From the NCBI GenBank assembly GCA_964598535.1, contig CAZRCI010000010.1:1-64000 (forward strand): a DNA stretch of 64,000 nt, read 5' to 3'. Origin of the DNA: JALHMI01 sp964598535 (GTDB lineage: Bacteria; Planctomycetota; Planctomycetia; Pirellulales; PALSA-1355). Each line of letters opens with the position of its first letter. The first letter of the stretch is position 1. Below the pieces are notes generated by a model. The model was not told the DNA's origin. It did no database searches and worked only from the letters and a program-made list of their open reading frames with translations. Shown here in pieces: positions 27,341 through 37,600 of the stretch. The translations under genes were made by a program, and so were the position numbers.

Positions 27341-28096
27341 ATGAAACTCGCTGAAATGACCTGGCCGCAGGTGGCCGCGCTGGCGCCCGAGGTGCCCATC
27401 GTGATTCCCACGGCCGCGCTGGAACAGCACGGACATCATCTGCCGTTGTTTACCGACAGTATGTTGGTGGGGGAAGTGACCCGCCGGGCCGAAGCCGCGC
27501 TTGCCGAGCAGATCCTGCTCGCGCCCGTGATGTGGCTTGGCAACTCCGCGCATCACCTGGACTTTGCCGGCACGATGTCCGCTGGTCCGCGAACGTACAT
27601 CGACCTGGTTTCGGACATGGTCGAGAATTTTCTGATGCACGGTTTCCGGCGGATCGTGATCATCAACGGACACGGCGGCAACAACGTTCCGGGGCAGCAA
27701 GCATTGTTCGAGGTGCGTCAGCGCCACCGCGATGAAGACGATCTGCTGTTATTATTCGCGCCCTATTGGGGGCTCGGTTCGCGGCCGGATCGGCTTGACG
27801 CCACGATCGAGCAGCAAGCGATGCAGCACGCCTGCGAATGGGAAACGTCGATGATGCTGGCCCTGGCTCCGCATTTGGTCGGCGACTACAAGGCGACTAG
27901 CACGGTCGATCCTCGGCATGCCCTGGAACCGGCATTGCGGGCATGGACGACCAAAGATCGCAGTGCCGCGGGCCATGTCGGCACGCCCGCAGTGGCCACG
28001 GCCGCTAAAGGCGAAGTGCTGCTGTCGGCCTTCGCCGCGGATGCGATCCACCTGTTGCGGCGTGTCGCCGATTGGTCCGGTCGCGGTTGGAATTGA
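27341..28096 (+). CDS. Creatininase-family amidohydrolase
   Basis: 251 residues with creatininase/MftE-like metal ligands: E28 and H30 in AALEQHGHHLPL, D39 in LFTDS, the IINGHGGNN motif typical of the family, and a late CEWETSMML carrying another acidic ligand. The family hydrolyses cyclic amides or processes small peptides with two metal ions. AAGGAG precedes the ATG by a short spacer. It is very likely co-transcribed with the binding protein before it and the unknown paralogues after it. The true substrate is unknown. Confidence 0.9.
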   Translation: MKLAEMTWPQVAALAPEVPIVIPTAALEQHGHHLPLFTDSMLVGEVTRRAEAALAEQILLAPVMWLGNSAHHLDFAGTMSAGPRTYIDLVSDMVENFLMHGFRRIVIINGHGGNNVPGQQALFEVRQRHRDEDDLLLLFAPYWGLGSRPDRLDATIEQQAMQHACEWETSMMLALAPHLVGDYKATSTVDPRHALEPALRAWTTKDRSAAGHVGTPAVATAAKGEVLLSAFAADAIHLLRRVADWSGRGWN

Positions 28097-28197
28097 ATGC
28101 TTTGCTTGTGGAACGAATTTTCCCGCCGCCCAGATAATGATCCGTCCGCCCGCGATTTTTCCTCGCCCCGGAGCCTCTCATCCCTGTGGACCGTTTC

Positions 28198-29511
28198 ATG
28201 AACTTGACGGAACTGAAGATCTCGCGCCGCAATTTGTTGGCCGCCACGCCAGCCACGATGCTCGCGCTGGCCGCGTCGCCCTCGGGTGCCGCCGAGAAGG
28301 TGCCCCGGCAGAACCAGCGGCCCAAGATCGCCGTGCTTGGCACCGAATTTCGCCGCAACTCGCACGTCGAGGTGATCGTCGACCGTTTTCTGGAGGGCTA
28401 CGGCTGGGAGGGCGCGCACTACCGGCCGAACGTCGAACTCGTCTCGCTGTACATCGATCAGTCGCCCGAGGGCGACTTGAGCCGCGAACGCGCGGAGCGT
28501 TTCGAGCAGCTCACGCTGTATCCTTCAATTCGCGAGGCCCTGTGCCTTGGCGACGACGCGCTGGCCGTCGATGGCGTGCTGATCATTGGCGAGCACGGCG
28601 ATTATCCGGTCAACGAAAAGGGGCAGACGCTCTATCCCCGCTACGAGTTCTTTGAAGAAACGGCCAAGGTCTTTCGCGACAGCGGCCGCGGCGTGCCCGT
28701 GTTCAACGACAAGCATCTCTCCTGGAGTTGGGAGCTCGCGCGAAAGATGGTCGACACGGCGCGGGAGTTGGATTTTCCGCTGTCCGCCGGTTCGAGCGTG
28801 CCGCTCACGTGGCGGCTGCCGTTGGTCGAGATGCCGTTAGGGGCCGGGGTGACGGAAATCGTTTCGGTTGGAAATGGCGCTCCGGACAGCTATGACTTTC
28901 ACGCTCTCGAAGCGATGCAATCGCTGGTCGAGCGCCGCCGAGGCGGCGAAGCCGGCGTCGTGCGTTTGCAAGCGCTGCGCGGAGACTCGGTTTGGAAGCT
29001 TCTGGAAACCGACGGCTGGGAGAACGGCGGACTCGACGGCGAGCTGTTCGAGGCCTGCCTGTGCCGCAGCCACGAGCTGGCGCCCGCGCGTGAAGGCTTC
29101 AACCACATTTATCCCACGCCGTCCGACATGCGGCGGATGGTCAAAGACCCCGTGGCCTACCGCTTCGAGCATGCCGATGGGCTCAAGTCGACGATGTTGC
29201 TTCTGAATGGCCTGGTGGGCGACATTACGGCGGCCGCGCGCATCCAGGGTGAGCGCGACCCGCTCTCCACGCAGTTTTATCTCGGGGGCGGCGGCAGCAC
29301 ACAGCCGCACAACTTCGACGCCCTTTGCTGGCAGATCGAAAAATTCCTCCACACCGGCCGTCCCACTCAGCCACTCGCGCGGACGCTGCTTACCTCGGGC
29401 CTGGTGACCGCGGGCATCGAGTCGCTCTGGCAAAAGGGCGCCGTGCTGGAGACGCCCCACCTCGAGATCGCCTATCCGCCGAATCCTGAATCGACCTTCC
29501 GCCGGAGCTAA
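28198..29511 (+). CDS. Tat-exported protein of unknown function, paralogue A
   Basis: 437 residues with a Tat-like signal (SRRNLLAATPATMLALAA). The mature part has strongly conserved blocks shared with the next gene: ELVSLYIDQSPEGDLS, VLIIGEHGDYPVN (around residue 130), VPVFNDKHLSW (around 168), AGSSVPLTWRLPLVEMP and FHALEAMQSLVERRRGGE. I do not recognise a named family. The conserved Glu, His, Asp and Lys residues could form an enzyme site. A GTG at 28186 in frame is an alternative start. It is 102 bases after the creatininase gene. Confidence 0.75.
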   Translation: MNLTELKISRRNLLAATPATMLALAASPSGAAEKVPRQNQRPKIAVLGTEFRRNSHVEVIVDRFLEGYGWEGAHYRPNVELVSLYIDQSPEGDLSRERAERFEQLTLYPSIREALCLGDDALAVDGVLIIGEHGDYPVNEKGQTLYPRYEFFEETAKVFRDSGRGVPVFNDKHLSWSWELARKMVDTARELDFPLSAGSSVPLTWRLPLVEMPLGAGVTEIVSVGNGAPDSYDFHALEAMQSLVERRRGGEAGVVRLQALRGDSVWKLLETDGWENGGLDGELFEACLCRSHELAPAREGFNHIYPTPSDMRRMVKDPVAYRFEHADGLKSTMLLLNGLVGDITAAARIQGERDPLSTQFYLGGGGSTQPHNFDALCWQIEKFLHTGRPTQPLARTLLTSGLVTAGIESLWQKGAVLETPHLEIAYPPNPESTFRRS

Positions 29512-29515
29512 TCCT

Positions 29516-30757
29516 ATGAGCGAACTTGTCGCAGCATCCGCTGAGAGCGCTTCGCGCGAAGGCGCCGCCGTTCCACGAAAACGCATCGCCATCGTCACCA
29601 CGGTGTGGAAGCATCTCTCGCACGCGCAGCACATGGGAGATCGCTTTCTGGTCGGTTACCCTTGGAACGGCCGTTGGCGCCGGCCGCCGGTCGATGTCGT
29701 TTCGCTGTACGTCGACCAGAAACCCGAGGGCGATCAGAGTGAACTTCGCGCCAAGGAATTCGGCTTCAAGGTCTATCCGACGATCCCCGAAGCGCTGCGC
29801 GCGGGCGGCGACAAACTGGCGGTCGACGGTGTGGTGATCATTGGCGAGCACGGTGATTATCCGGTGAACGCGAAGGGGCAGGTCCAATATCCCCGCTTTG
29901 AGTTCTTCCAGGAATGTGTGAATGTCTTCGAGGCCGATGGCCGCAGCGTCCCGATCTTCAACGACAAGCATCTTTCGTATAGTTTCGAGAAGGCGAGCCG
30001 AATGGTCGCCGCCGCCCGGCGGCTTGGATTTCCGCTTCTCGCCGGATCGAGTTTGCCGGTCACCTGGCGGCTGCCGCCGGTCGAAGTGCCGCTCGGCGCG
30101 CGGATCGAAGAAGCCTTGATGGTCGGCGTGGGCGGATCCGACGCGATGGACTATCATGCGCTCGAGGCAATGCAATCGATGCTCGAACGACGCCGCGGCG
30201 GAGAAACCGGGGTTCGGGCGGTGCAGCTTATCGCGGGGCCAGAAGTCTGGCGTGCGGGCATGGATGGCCGCTGGTCGCGCCGACTGCTCGAAGCCGCCCT
30301 CTCGCGCAGCACCTCGCGATCGGGTAGCGGCATGGAGGACGGCCGTCCGCAGGATTGGACCCGCGGCGGCGAGCTGGAAACGCTTGTCAAAGAGCCGGCC
30401 GCGTATTTTATCGAGTACAACGACGGTCTTCGAGCGACATTGCTGATGCTTAACGGCGCCGTGCAGGACTACACGTTTGCCTGCAAGCTGCGCGATGAGC
30501 CGACGGTTGTTTCCACCCAGTTTTTGTTGCCTGTGCTGCCGAACGTGGCTTACTCATCCTGCCTCGTGCATGGGATCGAAGAGATGGTCACCACGGGCGT
30601 GGCTCCTTATCCCGCTGAGCGGACGCAAATAGCCTGCGGAATTCTCGATCGTTGCCTGGACAGCAAGGTTTCGGGGCACCGCCGGCTGCCCACGCCCGAG
30701 CTTAGGGTAAGCTATCAGCCTCCGGAGGTCGCGCGTTACTGCGGAGCTTCGGCATAG
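29516..30757 (+). CDS. Protein of unknown function, paralogue B (no export signal)
   Basis: 413 residues, homologous over its length to the preceding gene: VVSLYVDQKPEGDQS, VVIIGEHGDYPVN (around residue 110), VPIFNDKHLSYSFEKA, AGSSLPVTWRLPPVEVPLGA, YHALEAMQSMLERRRGGETG. It lacks the Tat signal, so the pair may act on one compound on either side of the membrane, or B may be the ancestral cytoplasmic form. Only 4 bases separate its ATG from paralogue A's stop, so they share an mRNA. Function unknown. Confidence 0.75.
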   Translation: MSELVAASAESASREGAAVPRKRIAIVTTVWKHLSHAQHMGDRFLVGYPWNGRWRRPPVDVVSLYVDQKPEGDQSELRAKEFGFKVYPTIPEALRAGGDKLAVDGVVIIGEHGDYPVNAKGQVQYPRFEFFQECVNVFEADGRSVPIFNDKHLSYSFEKASRMVAAARRLGFPLLAGSSLPVTWRLPPVEVPLGARIEEALMVGVGGSDAMDYHALEAMQSMLERRRGGETGVRAVQLIAGPEVWRAGMDGRWSRRLLEAALSRSTSRSGSGMEDGRPQDWTRGGELETLVKEPAAYFIEYNDGLRATLLMLNGAVQDYTFACKLRDEPTVVSTQFLLPVLPNVAYSSCLVHGIEEMVTTGVAPYPAERTQIACGILDRCLDSKVSGHRRLPTPELRVSYQPPEVARYCGASA

Positions 30758-30845
30758 AGACAGGCCGGCTGTCTCATTCGCACGAAGCGCGAGCGAGAGG
30801 ACCCCGCTAGGTGACGCCTTCGCCAGGTGACTGGGCCACGTTCTA

Positions 30846-30860
30846 CTTTATAGAATAAAG
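30846..30860. promoter_or_regulatory. 15-base AT-rich palindrome upstream of peroxiredoxin
   Basis: CTTTAT-AGA-ATAAAG is a perfect 6-3-6 dyad inside a GC-rich region. It lies 112 bases before the peroxiredoxin ATG. Its size and AT content recall Fur/PerR boxes, but the sequence is not the PerR consensus. Confidence 0.4.
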
Positions 30861-30971
30861 ACCTTCCCGAAAGACATTAATCCATCGTGAGCTCCGATCG
30901 GCTCTTGCCGTCGTTAACCAAGGCAAGGCCGATTCCAGCCGCAGCCCCAAACCCGCTAGAGGAGATTCGTC

Positions 30972-31493
30972 ATGAAACGCGCGCTAGCATTCGCAGCCGT
31001 TTGTCTCGTTGCCCTGTCGGCGTTCGCCATTGCTGCGCCCGAAGTGGGTGACAAAGCGCCCGACTTCAAGCTGCAAGCTTCCGACGGCAAGGAGCATTCG
31101 CTCTCGGACCTGGCCGGCAAGACCGTCGTGATCGCCTGGTTTCCGAAGGCCTTTACCGGTGGCTGCACGGCCGAGTGCAAGAACATGAAAGAGAACGGCG
31201 CCGCGATCAAGGCGTACGACGTGGTTTACTTTACCGCCAGCGTCGACGACAACGAGACGAACACCAAGTTCGCGGAATCGCTCTCGCTGGACTATCCGAT
31301 CCTGAGCGATCCGAGCAAGAAAACGGCCGAAGCCTACGGCGTGGTGCATGAAGGTCGGCAGGTGCCCGAACGCTGGACGTTCTATATCGGTCCGGATGGC
31401 GTGATCAAGGCGATCGATAAGATGGTGGATACCAAGGACGCCGCCAACGAGATCGCCGCCCAGCTCGAAGAGCTCGGCGTGAAGAAGAAGTAG
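30972..31493 (+). CDS. Exported peroxiredoxin (BCP/AhpC-TSA family)
   Basis: 173 residues. An N-terminal signal peptide (MKRALAFAAVCLVALSAFAIAA) precedes the thioredoxin fold. Peroxidatic C65 and likely resolving C69 lie in FTGGCTAECKNM on helix 2, the BCP-type spacing of four. KAPDFKLQASDGKEHSLSDLAG and ERWTFYIGPDG are also typical. It reduces peroxides, here in the periplasm, where the electron donor is uncertain. A GAGGAG ribosome site lies just upstream. Bacterial BCP is mostly cytoplasmic, so the signal peptide is notable but common in planctomycetes. Confidence 0.92.
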   Translation: MKRALAFAAVCLVALSAFAIAAPEVGDKAPDFKLQASDGKEHSLSDLAGKTVVIAWFPKAFTGGCTAECKNMKENGAAIKAYDVVYFTASVDDNETNTKFAESLSLDYPILSDPSKKTAEAYGVVHEGRQVPERWTFYIGPDGVIKAIDKMVDTKDAANEIAAQLEELGVKKK

Positions 31494-31587
31494 GCGCGCG
31501 AGCGACGCGAGACCATTGCCGCCAGGGTTCAGACCGGTTATCGTTTCGTCGCACAAAATCTTCGTCCCTTCCAGCCGAGCTATCGCC

Positions 31588-32334
31588 ATGCGGAATCTCC
31601 TCGTCGGACTGCTGTCGTTTGCCACCATGACGCCCGCGATTGCCGACTTGCCCGATCTGCCGCTCGACAACCCGCGGTTGACCGTGCATACGCTGGTGCG
31701 TGAGGATATTTTCGCTGGTTGGCGGTCGAAGAACATGGAGCGTTTCGAGCGGGGCGAGAAGAACATCGAACTGCTGCTCGTACAGCGACCCAAGTTCAGG
31801 GCGGACTTGTTGGCATGGAAGGGCGGCGCCAAGATCTACCGGGCCGTGCTCGCGCTCGAGGCCGGCAACCGTGAGGAGTTCGACCAGCGGTACGCCGAGG
31901 CCGAGGCTCTATTGGGAGAAGCCAAGACGCTGGCGCCCCGGCACGTCGGCGTGGCGAGTGTCGTCGGCGGCAGCTATCTGACATTCGGCGACCGGCTGCC
32001 CGAGGAGTATCGCGCGGCCGCCTGGCAAAAGGCCTACAACAACTATCAGGATTTGTGGCGAATGCAGGGGAAGCTGGTCGATCGGCTGCCGCTGCACATT
32101 CAGGGCGAGCTGCTGGCGGGGATGGTGCAGTCGGCCCATCGCACGGGACGTGACGCCGAGTACAACGAATACTTGGAGAAGATTCTCGCCGTGATGCCGG
32201 ACACGCCGTATGCCCGCGTGGCGACGCAGTGGAAGACGAATCCCGAGGCGGCGGCCCAGGGGAACATCTCGTGCAAGAGCTGCCACGCCGATGGGCGGTT
32301 GGAAACGCGGCTGGCGGCGATCGAGGGGAAGTAA
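31588..32334 (+). CDS. Exported monohaem protein with helical repeats
   Basis: 248 residues: a signal peptide (MRNLLVGLLSFATMTPAIA), a helical body with TPR-like pairs (AKIYRAVLALEAGNREEFDQR, EYNEYLEKILAVMPDT), and one C-terminal haem site CKSCH (C229, C232, H233). It resembles small planctomycete proteins in which a TPR-like scaffold ends in a single haem c. It follows the exported peroxiredoxin on the same strand by 94 bases and could be its redox partner; that is inference. The ATG at 31588 is chosen because it places the signal peptide first. Confidence 0.65.
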   Translation: MRNLLVGLLSFATMTPAIADLPDLPLDNPRLTVHTLVREDIFAGWRSKNMERFERGEKNIELLLVQRPKFRADLLAWKGGAKIYRAVLALEAGNREEFDQRYAEAEALLGEAKTLAPRHVGVASVVGGSYLTFGDRLPEEYRAAAWQKAYNNYQDLWRMQGKLVDRLPLHIQGELLAGMVQSAHRTGRDAEYNEYLEKILAVMPDTPYARVATQWKTNPEAAAQGNISCKSCHADGRLETRLAAIEGK

Positions 32335-32349
32335 TCCCCGCGGGATGCG

Positions 32350-33003
32350 CTAACGCGGCTTCGATCGAATCAGCTTGTTCAAAGTCCGGCGAACGGGGCT
32401 CAGATCGCTCGGCTCCGGGGCGATCGAAACAAAGTAATCATCGTCGATGCCCAGGCGCATTTTCAGAAGCTGAGCTCGCTCCGGACTACAGTCGACCATT
32501 TGCTGGTCCAGCTCCCAGTCGCGATCCCACAGAACGCGATCGGCCAGGCATTCCACTTCGAAATGCCACTGTTCGGTATCCTCGGAGTCGGGCGTGAGCA
32601 AGGGGGCTTCCGCGGTGAAGTCTTCGTATTCTGCCGCGGCGCGTTCGGCCGCGACGAATTCGCAAATCAGGTCGCGTGTCGAACGTTCGTAATGATCCTC
32701 GCCGTCAATTTCCAGCTCGATCAGTGTTTCGAGCGCGCGGTAAATGGCATAGATGCAGGCTTCGTTCACCGCGGTGTGCGCGGGCGCAGTGACGCTCTTA
32801 TAGAAAAGTGCGCGGCCGACCTCGGCAAGCATCGCCAGTTGTTGTTCGGGTGTCAAGGTGTCGAATTGCTCGACGCCGAACGTCCAAGGTTCGCACGTGT
32901 CCACGCCGAGCTCGACGAGTCCGTAGGCGGTCTCCAAGCCCCGGCGCGCAAGCTCCCGCTCGATATCTTGAAGAACGCGCGTGCCGTCTGGAGTGTGCCA
33001 CAT
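32350..33003 (-). CDS. Conserved acidic protein of unknown function
   Basis: 217 residues, soluble, rich in Glu and Asp, mostly helical (ALETLIELEIDGEDHYERSTRDLICEF, FVAAERAAAEYEDF), with no signal peptide and no motif I recognise. Trp and Cys are scattered. It lies 98 bases downstream of the D-aminoacylase-like gene and may be the last gene of that operon. It ends 15 bases from the convergent haem protein gene. Confidence 0.6.
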   Translation of the reverse strand: MWHTPDGTRVLQDIERELARRGLETAYGLVELGVDTCEPWTFGVEQFDTLTPEQQLAMLAEVGRALFYKSVTAPAHTAVNEACIYAIYRALETLIELEIDGEDHYERSTRDLICEFVAAERAAAEYEDFTAEAPLLTPDSEDTEQWHFEVECLADRVLWDRDWELDQQMVDCSPERAQLLKMRLGIDDDYFVSIAPEPSDLSPVRRTLNKLIRSKPR

Positions 33004-33101
33004 GCTAAGAGACTCTAATTGCGCGCGGGTGAGGATACAAGCGGGACGCGTGTGCGAAGCTCGCCGCTGGGTTGCGAACGGGCGAACACATGTGCCGCGG
33101 A

Positions 33102-34673
33102 TTATGCCTTGAAGCGCAGCGCCCGGCCGGGTTGCGCACCGCCGGACGGCACGACCGGGCCGCCGTGGGCGAAGATTTCCACGCCGCCGACCAACACGTG
33201 GTCGATGCCGACGGAGAGTTCGTGCGGATTGGCGAAAGTCGCCCGGTCGGAGACGGTGTCGGGATTAAAGATCACCAGATCGGCCACGGCGTTCTCGCGT
33301 ACCTCGCCGCGGTCGACGAGACCGAATCGCTCGGCGGGGATGCCAGTCATCTTTTGCACGGCCGATTCGAGTGTGAATAGCTTGTGCTTCCGCACCAGGG
33401 GCCCCAACATTCGCGGCGCCGAACCGGTAACGCGCGGATGCACCAGCCCGTCCGGAAAGTAGATGCCGTCGGTGCCGAGCATGAACCTCGAGTGCTGGAG
33501 AAAGGGATCGATCAACCGGTCGTCGCCGCCTTCGAGCACCGCGAGCGCGGCCAGATTCTCTTCGATCACCAGCTCGCACACGGTCTCGGCCGGCGACTGG
33601 TCGCGCGCGGCGGCGACCTGAGCGAGCGATTGCCCTTGATACCGGCGGTTGCCGGTGGTGGCACACCAGGCGAAGCGAATTTCTTCGGGCGGCAGCGGGA
33701 AGCATTCGAGCAAGCGCTCTACGCGCTCGCGAATGGCCGCGTCGCGAAGTTTGTGACAGACGCCGAGCGGGCCGTCTTCCCAGGCTTCGTACGGCAACAG
33801 GTAGTTGAACATCGTCGAGCCGGCCGCGTAGGGGTAGATGTCGAACGAGAAGTCGACCTCATGCACCGCCACCCGATCGACGTAGTCCAGAATCTCCTCG
33901 GCCTCGTCGACCGAGCCGGCCTTGAGATGCGAGATGTGCACGGGGGCGCCAGCCCGCCGTCCGATTTCGACGGCTTCTTTCAGTCCGGCGAGCGTGCCCT
34001 TCTTGTAGCGGACGTGCGTGACGTACAGCCCGCGCCAGGGCGCGATGGCCGAGCAGACTTCGACCAGCTCGTCGGTCGTGGCGAAACATTCGCTCACATA
34101 GTCGAGGCCCGTCGAAATGCCCACGGCGCCGGCGTCCATCGCGCGTTCGATTTCGCGGCGCATGATGCGAATTTGCGTGTCGTCGAGCGGGCCGCGTCGC
34201 CAGCCGGCGGCCAGCACGCGGAGGTTCGCGTAGGGGATCTCGCTGATGACGTTTTGCGCGGTGCGCTGGTCCAAGAGCGCCAGATAGTCGGCGATCGACC
34301 GCCAGCCGTCGTAGTCTTCGAGCGTGAGCGCGTTGAGCGCGCGAAGGTAGACGAACCATTCGCGCCAGTTGTGCGGCGTGACGGGAGCGTAGGAAATTCC
34401 GTCGCTCATGAGGACTTCGGTCGTGAAGCCCTGGCTGGTTTTGCAAGCGAGGTTGGACGTCTTCAGCAGCCAGCCGTCGGCGTGGGTGTGAACGTCGATA
34501 AAACCGGGGGCGACGACCCGGCCCGCGGCGTCGATGGCGCGTTCGGCCTGGGCCGCTTCGAGGTTACCAAGGGCCGCGATGCGCCCGCCGCGGAGACCGA
34601 CATCGGCCGCGTAGCGCGGACGTCCGGAGCCGTCGACGATGTCGCCGCCGCGAATTACGAGATCGAAGTACAT
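33102..34673 (-). CDS. N-acyl-D-amino-acid deacylase family amidohydrolase
   Basis: 523 residues of the D-aminoacylase branch of amidohydrolases. Small N-terminal β-domain (LVIRGGDIVDGSGRPRYAAD), metal ligands H62 and H64 in GFIDVHTHAD, the AVGISTGLDYVSE loop, HVRYKKGT and HISHLK metal-binding stretches, MLGTDGIYFPDG with the catalytic Asp, and the C-terminal return FGLVDRGEVRENAVADLVIF. It should cleave an N-acyl group from a D-amino acid or a similar amide. No signal peptide. Four bases separate it from the five-haem gene upstream, so they are one operon. Confidence 0.9.
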   Translation of the reverse strand: MYFDLVIRGGDIVDGSGRPRYAADVGLRGGRIAALGNLEAAQAERAIDAAGRVVAPGFIDVHTHADGWLLKTSNLACKTSQGFTTEVLMSDGISYAPVTPHNWREWFVYLRALNALTLEDYDGWRSIADYLALLDQRTAQNVISEIPYANLRVLAAGWRRGPLDDTQIRIMRREIERAMDAGAVGISTGLDYVSECFATTDELVEVCSAIAPWRGLYVTHVRYKKGTLAGLKEAVEIGRRAGAPVHISHLKAGSVDEAEEILDYVDRVAVHEVDFSFDIYPYAAGSTMFNYLLPYEAWEDGPLGVCHKLRDAAIRERVERLLECFPLPPEEIRFAWCATTGNRRYQGQSLAQVAAARDQSPAETVCELVIEENLAALAVLEGGDDRLIDPFLQHSRFMLGTDGIYFPDGLVHPRVTGSAPRMLGPLVRKHKLFTLESAVQKMTGIPAERFGLVDRGEVRENAVADLVIFNPDTVSDRATFANPHELSVGIDHVLVGGVEIFAHGGPVVPSGGAQPGRALRFKA

Positions 34674-34677
34674 GGCG

Positions 34678-37600
34678 TTAATCGTTCTCCGGCAGGCGGC
34701 GCAACGTATAGTAGCCTTCGGCCGGAAAGAATTCCTGGCCGCCCTTCAGATTGCGCACGTGGAATTCGTAGACGAAGCCTGCGCGCAATTCGTCGAACCG
34801 GAGGGTTGCCGATCGACCGTCGTCGGCCAGTTCCACGGACTTGATCTTCTCGGCGCGCCGGTCGACATCGCTGCCGCCGTAGGCGGGCGTCGAGATTCGG
34901 CGGAATGAGACGACCGAGTAGCTGGCCGGATCGGCGGCCGCGTCGCGGTCGACGGGCTGCGTGAATTTGAGCTTGAAGCGATGCGGCAAGACCTGGATGC
35001 GATCGATACCCGCCGCCGGTTGGCTCTGCTGCCGGAGCCGCACAATCGAACCGGTGTTGGAGCCCGCGCCCCAGCCGCTGTCGCGGATGTTGCCGACGTA
35101 GAAATCGCCATCGGGGCTCGTGGCGCAGCAGAGCGGGCCTTCGAAGGTCGGTTCCTCGCCCAGCGGTTCGCGGGAGAAAGGATAAACGGCGCCTTGGTAC
35201 TCGCCGGCCACGCGTTCGAGGCTCATTCGCACCAGCCGGCGGGTGTCGTATTCGCAACCGATCAGGTCGCCGGCGAACGGCCGAGGTGCAAGGCCGACGC
35301 CGTTGACGCTGCGCGTCCAAGGGTGTGGAATCTCGATGGCTGGTGAGTGGAACGGAGGGTTCAGCCCGCGCTTGGCTTCGAGCGAATTGATGAAGCCGTA
35401 GCGCTGCCCCGGTTCGAGATGATTCAGCTCGTTGAAGGGGTTATAGTTGCCCTGGTTGTCGGTGGCGAAGAGCTCGCCGCGCGCGGTGAGGACGAGCCCT
35501 TGCGGAAACCGCAAGCCGCCGCAGATTTCTTCGAGCATGAACCGCCGCGGATCTTCGCGCGTAGGCTCGCGGGGCGTAAGCTTCAGGCCACGGCCGCGCA
35601 GATGCGCCGCCGCCTCGCTACGACCGTCTTGCTCGCAGGGGAGGGCGACGTAGTAATTGCCGGCGGCATCGCGCGGCAGGCCGACCGCCCAATCGTGATA
35701 GTCGCGCGTGTGTCCCCAGCCGGAGGCGAGCGTTTCGGTACGTTCGGCGCGGCCGTCGCCGTCGTCGTCGATGAGCCGCAACAGCGCGTATTTGTTGATC
35801 ACGTCGACGACGTTGCGCGTGCCCGAGGCGACGACTTGAATGCCATAAGGCGCCGCCAGATCGTCGGCGAACGGTTCGAGACGGTCGACCAGGCCGTCAC
35901 CATCGGTGTCGCGGCCGCGCCACACGCGGCCTTCGAGCGAGCTCATGTACAGGGTGCCGTCCGAGCCCCAGGCCAGACCCGTGGGCATGGCTTCATCGGT
36001 AGTCGGGAGCCGCACGGCGTCGTAGCCCGGCACGACAGTCAGCTCCTGCCGAGGCAGCGTGCGATCGACGGCCGGCAGCCGCGGGAACTCGTCGGCCTGG
36101 GCCTCGCTTCGATAGTCGAGCGTGCATCGCGCGCGGCCATCGGAATCGGCGGCGAAGCGTGCGAAAACGCCTCGCTCGGCGCTCGTCCGTAGCGGGGACG
36201 CGGTGTCCACGAGTTGCCCAGAGACCTGGCCTCTGGGACCGGCAAGCGTGGCCGCGCGACCGGCGTCGGCGGCGGTTGCGCCCTTGGGCAGCACGAGTAG
36301 TTGCCACTCTGAGCCGGCCGGGGCATGCTCGAACGACAGCGTGCGCCGGAAGCCTGCCCGGCCCGACCGATCGGCCGCCAGCGGCTCGAACCGCTCGCTG
36401 ACGTGGAGCATGAGCGGCCCGCTCTCGGCCGAGAAGCGCAGGCGATAGTCGACGATCAGCCCGCGGGGCGTGTGCTCCCAGCGATCGCACTCGGTGATGA
36501 ATTGCCGATCGCGCAGGGCGTGAACGCTTTGTTCGTCGCGCAGCAGGGCCAAGTCGCTTGGCGCGTTTTCATCATTTTCGACGGGCAGAAGCTGCGGCAT
36601 GCCGGCTTCCCAGAACCAGGTTTTGCCGCGGGTTTGTTGGCGGCCGGCATCGCCGAGCCACCAGGCCGCCAGCCGCGCGGTGGCGAGATCGACGAGCACG
36701 CTGTGCCGGTTGTCGAGGCCGATCACCAGCGGCTTGATGAAGCCACGCCCACCGACTTCGATGACGTCGGTCATCACCGCGGCCGGCTCGGGCTGGTCTG
36801 CCAGATTTGCGCGGCGAACGACGCGCAGCGCGCTGGGGTTGGGGGGCGTGAAATCTGGCCGGTTGAGCGCGCGCCACACGGCGGCGAGTTGCTGGTCGAG
36901 CTGGCCTTCGAGCACGCCGCGCACCGGCTGCTGTACCGAGGGCATTTCCATCTGAGGCACGATGCGCGCGGGGTTGCGCACCCAACGGTCGAACCACTCG
37001 CGGCGCACGCGCGCGCCGATATTCGAGAGCGCCGTGCCCTGTGCGTTGAGCGCCACCTTTTGCGGTTCCCACTTACCCATCGCGTGGCAGCTCGTGCAGC
37101 CGAAGCCGTCGGCGGTGACCAGGCGCGGACCGGCGGCATCGAGCGCCGGCGCCGAAAGCCCGGCGTCGAACTTCGCCAGCTCAAGATCGGCACGCGGCGG
37201 AATACGGTCTCGATCGACGAACTCGCGCACGATCGACGCGGTTTCCTCGCGGCTAAGGTCGAACCGCGGCATCCGCACGCGCAGCCATGACCGGCGAGGC
37301 GGATCGGGCGCCGCCAGCGAGGCGACCAAGGCTTCGTCGGTCAGCTTGTCGCCAATACCATGCAGCGCGGGCGGTTGCAGGGCCGGCAGCACCTCGGCCA
37401 GCGCCCCGTCGGTTTCGGCAATCGCGGGGAGTTTGTCCGCCATGCCCGGCGCCGCGCCCCGGGCATGACACGCAAGGCAGTTGTGCTCGACGAGCAACTC
37501 GTATCCCGAGGGGGAGACGCGTTGCGGAACGACGGAGGTCAGATAAACACGGATCGTTCGGGCGTAATCGTCACCGAGTTGAAAGCCGGGACGCTGCTTC

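Noticed and set aside
33384..34844. 486-codon plus-strand open frame opposite the D-aminoacylase-like gene
   Set aside because: Antisense shadow; the minus-strand frame has all amidohydrolase motifs.
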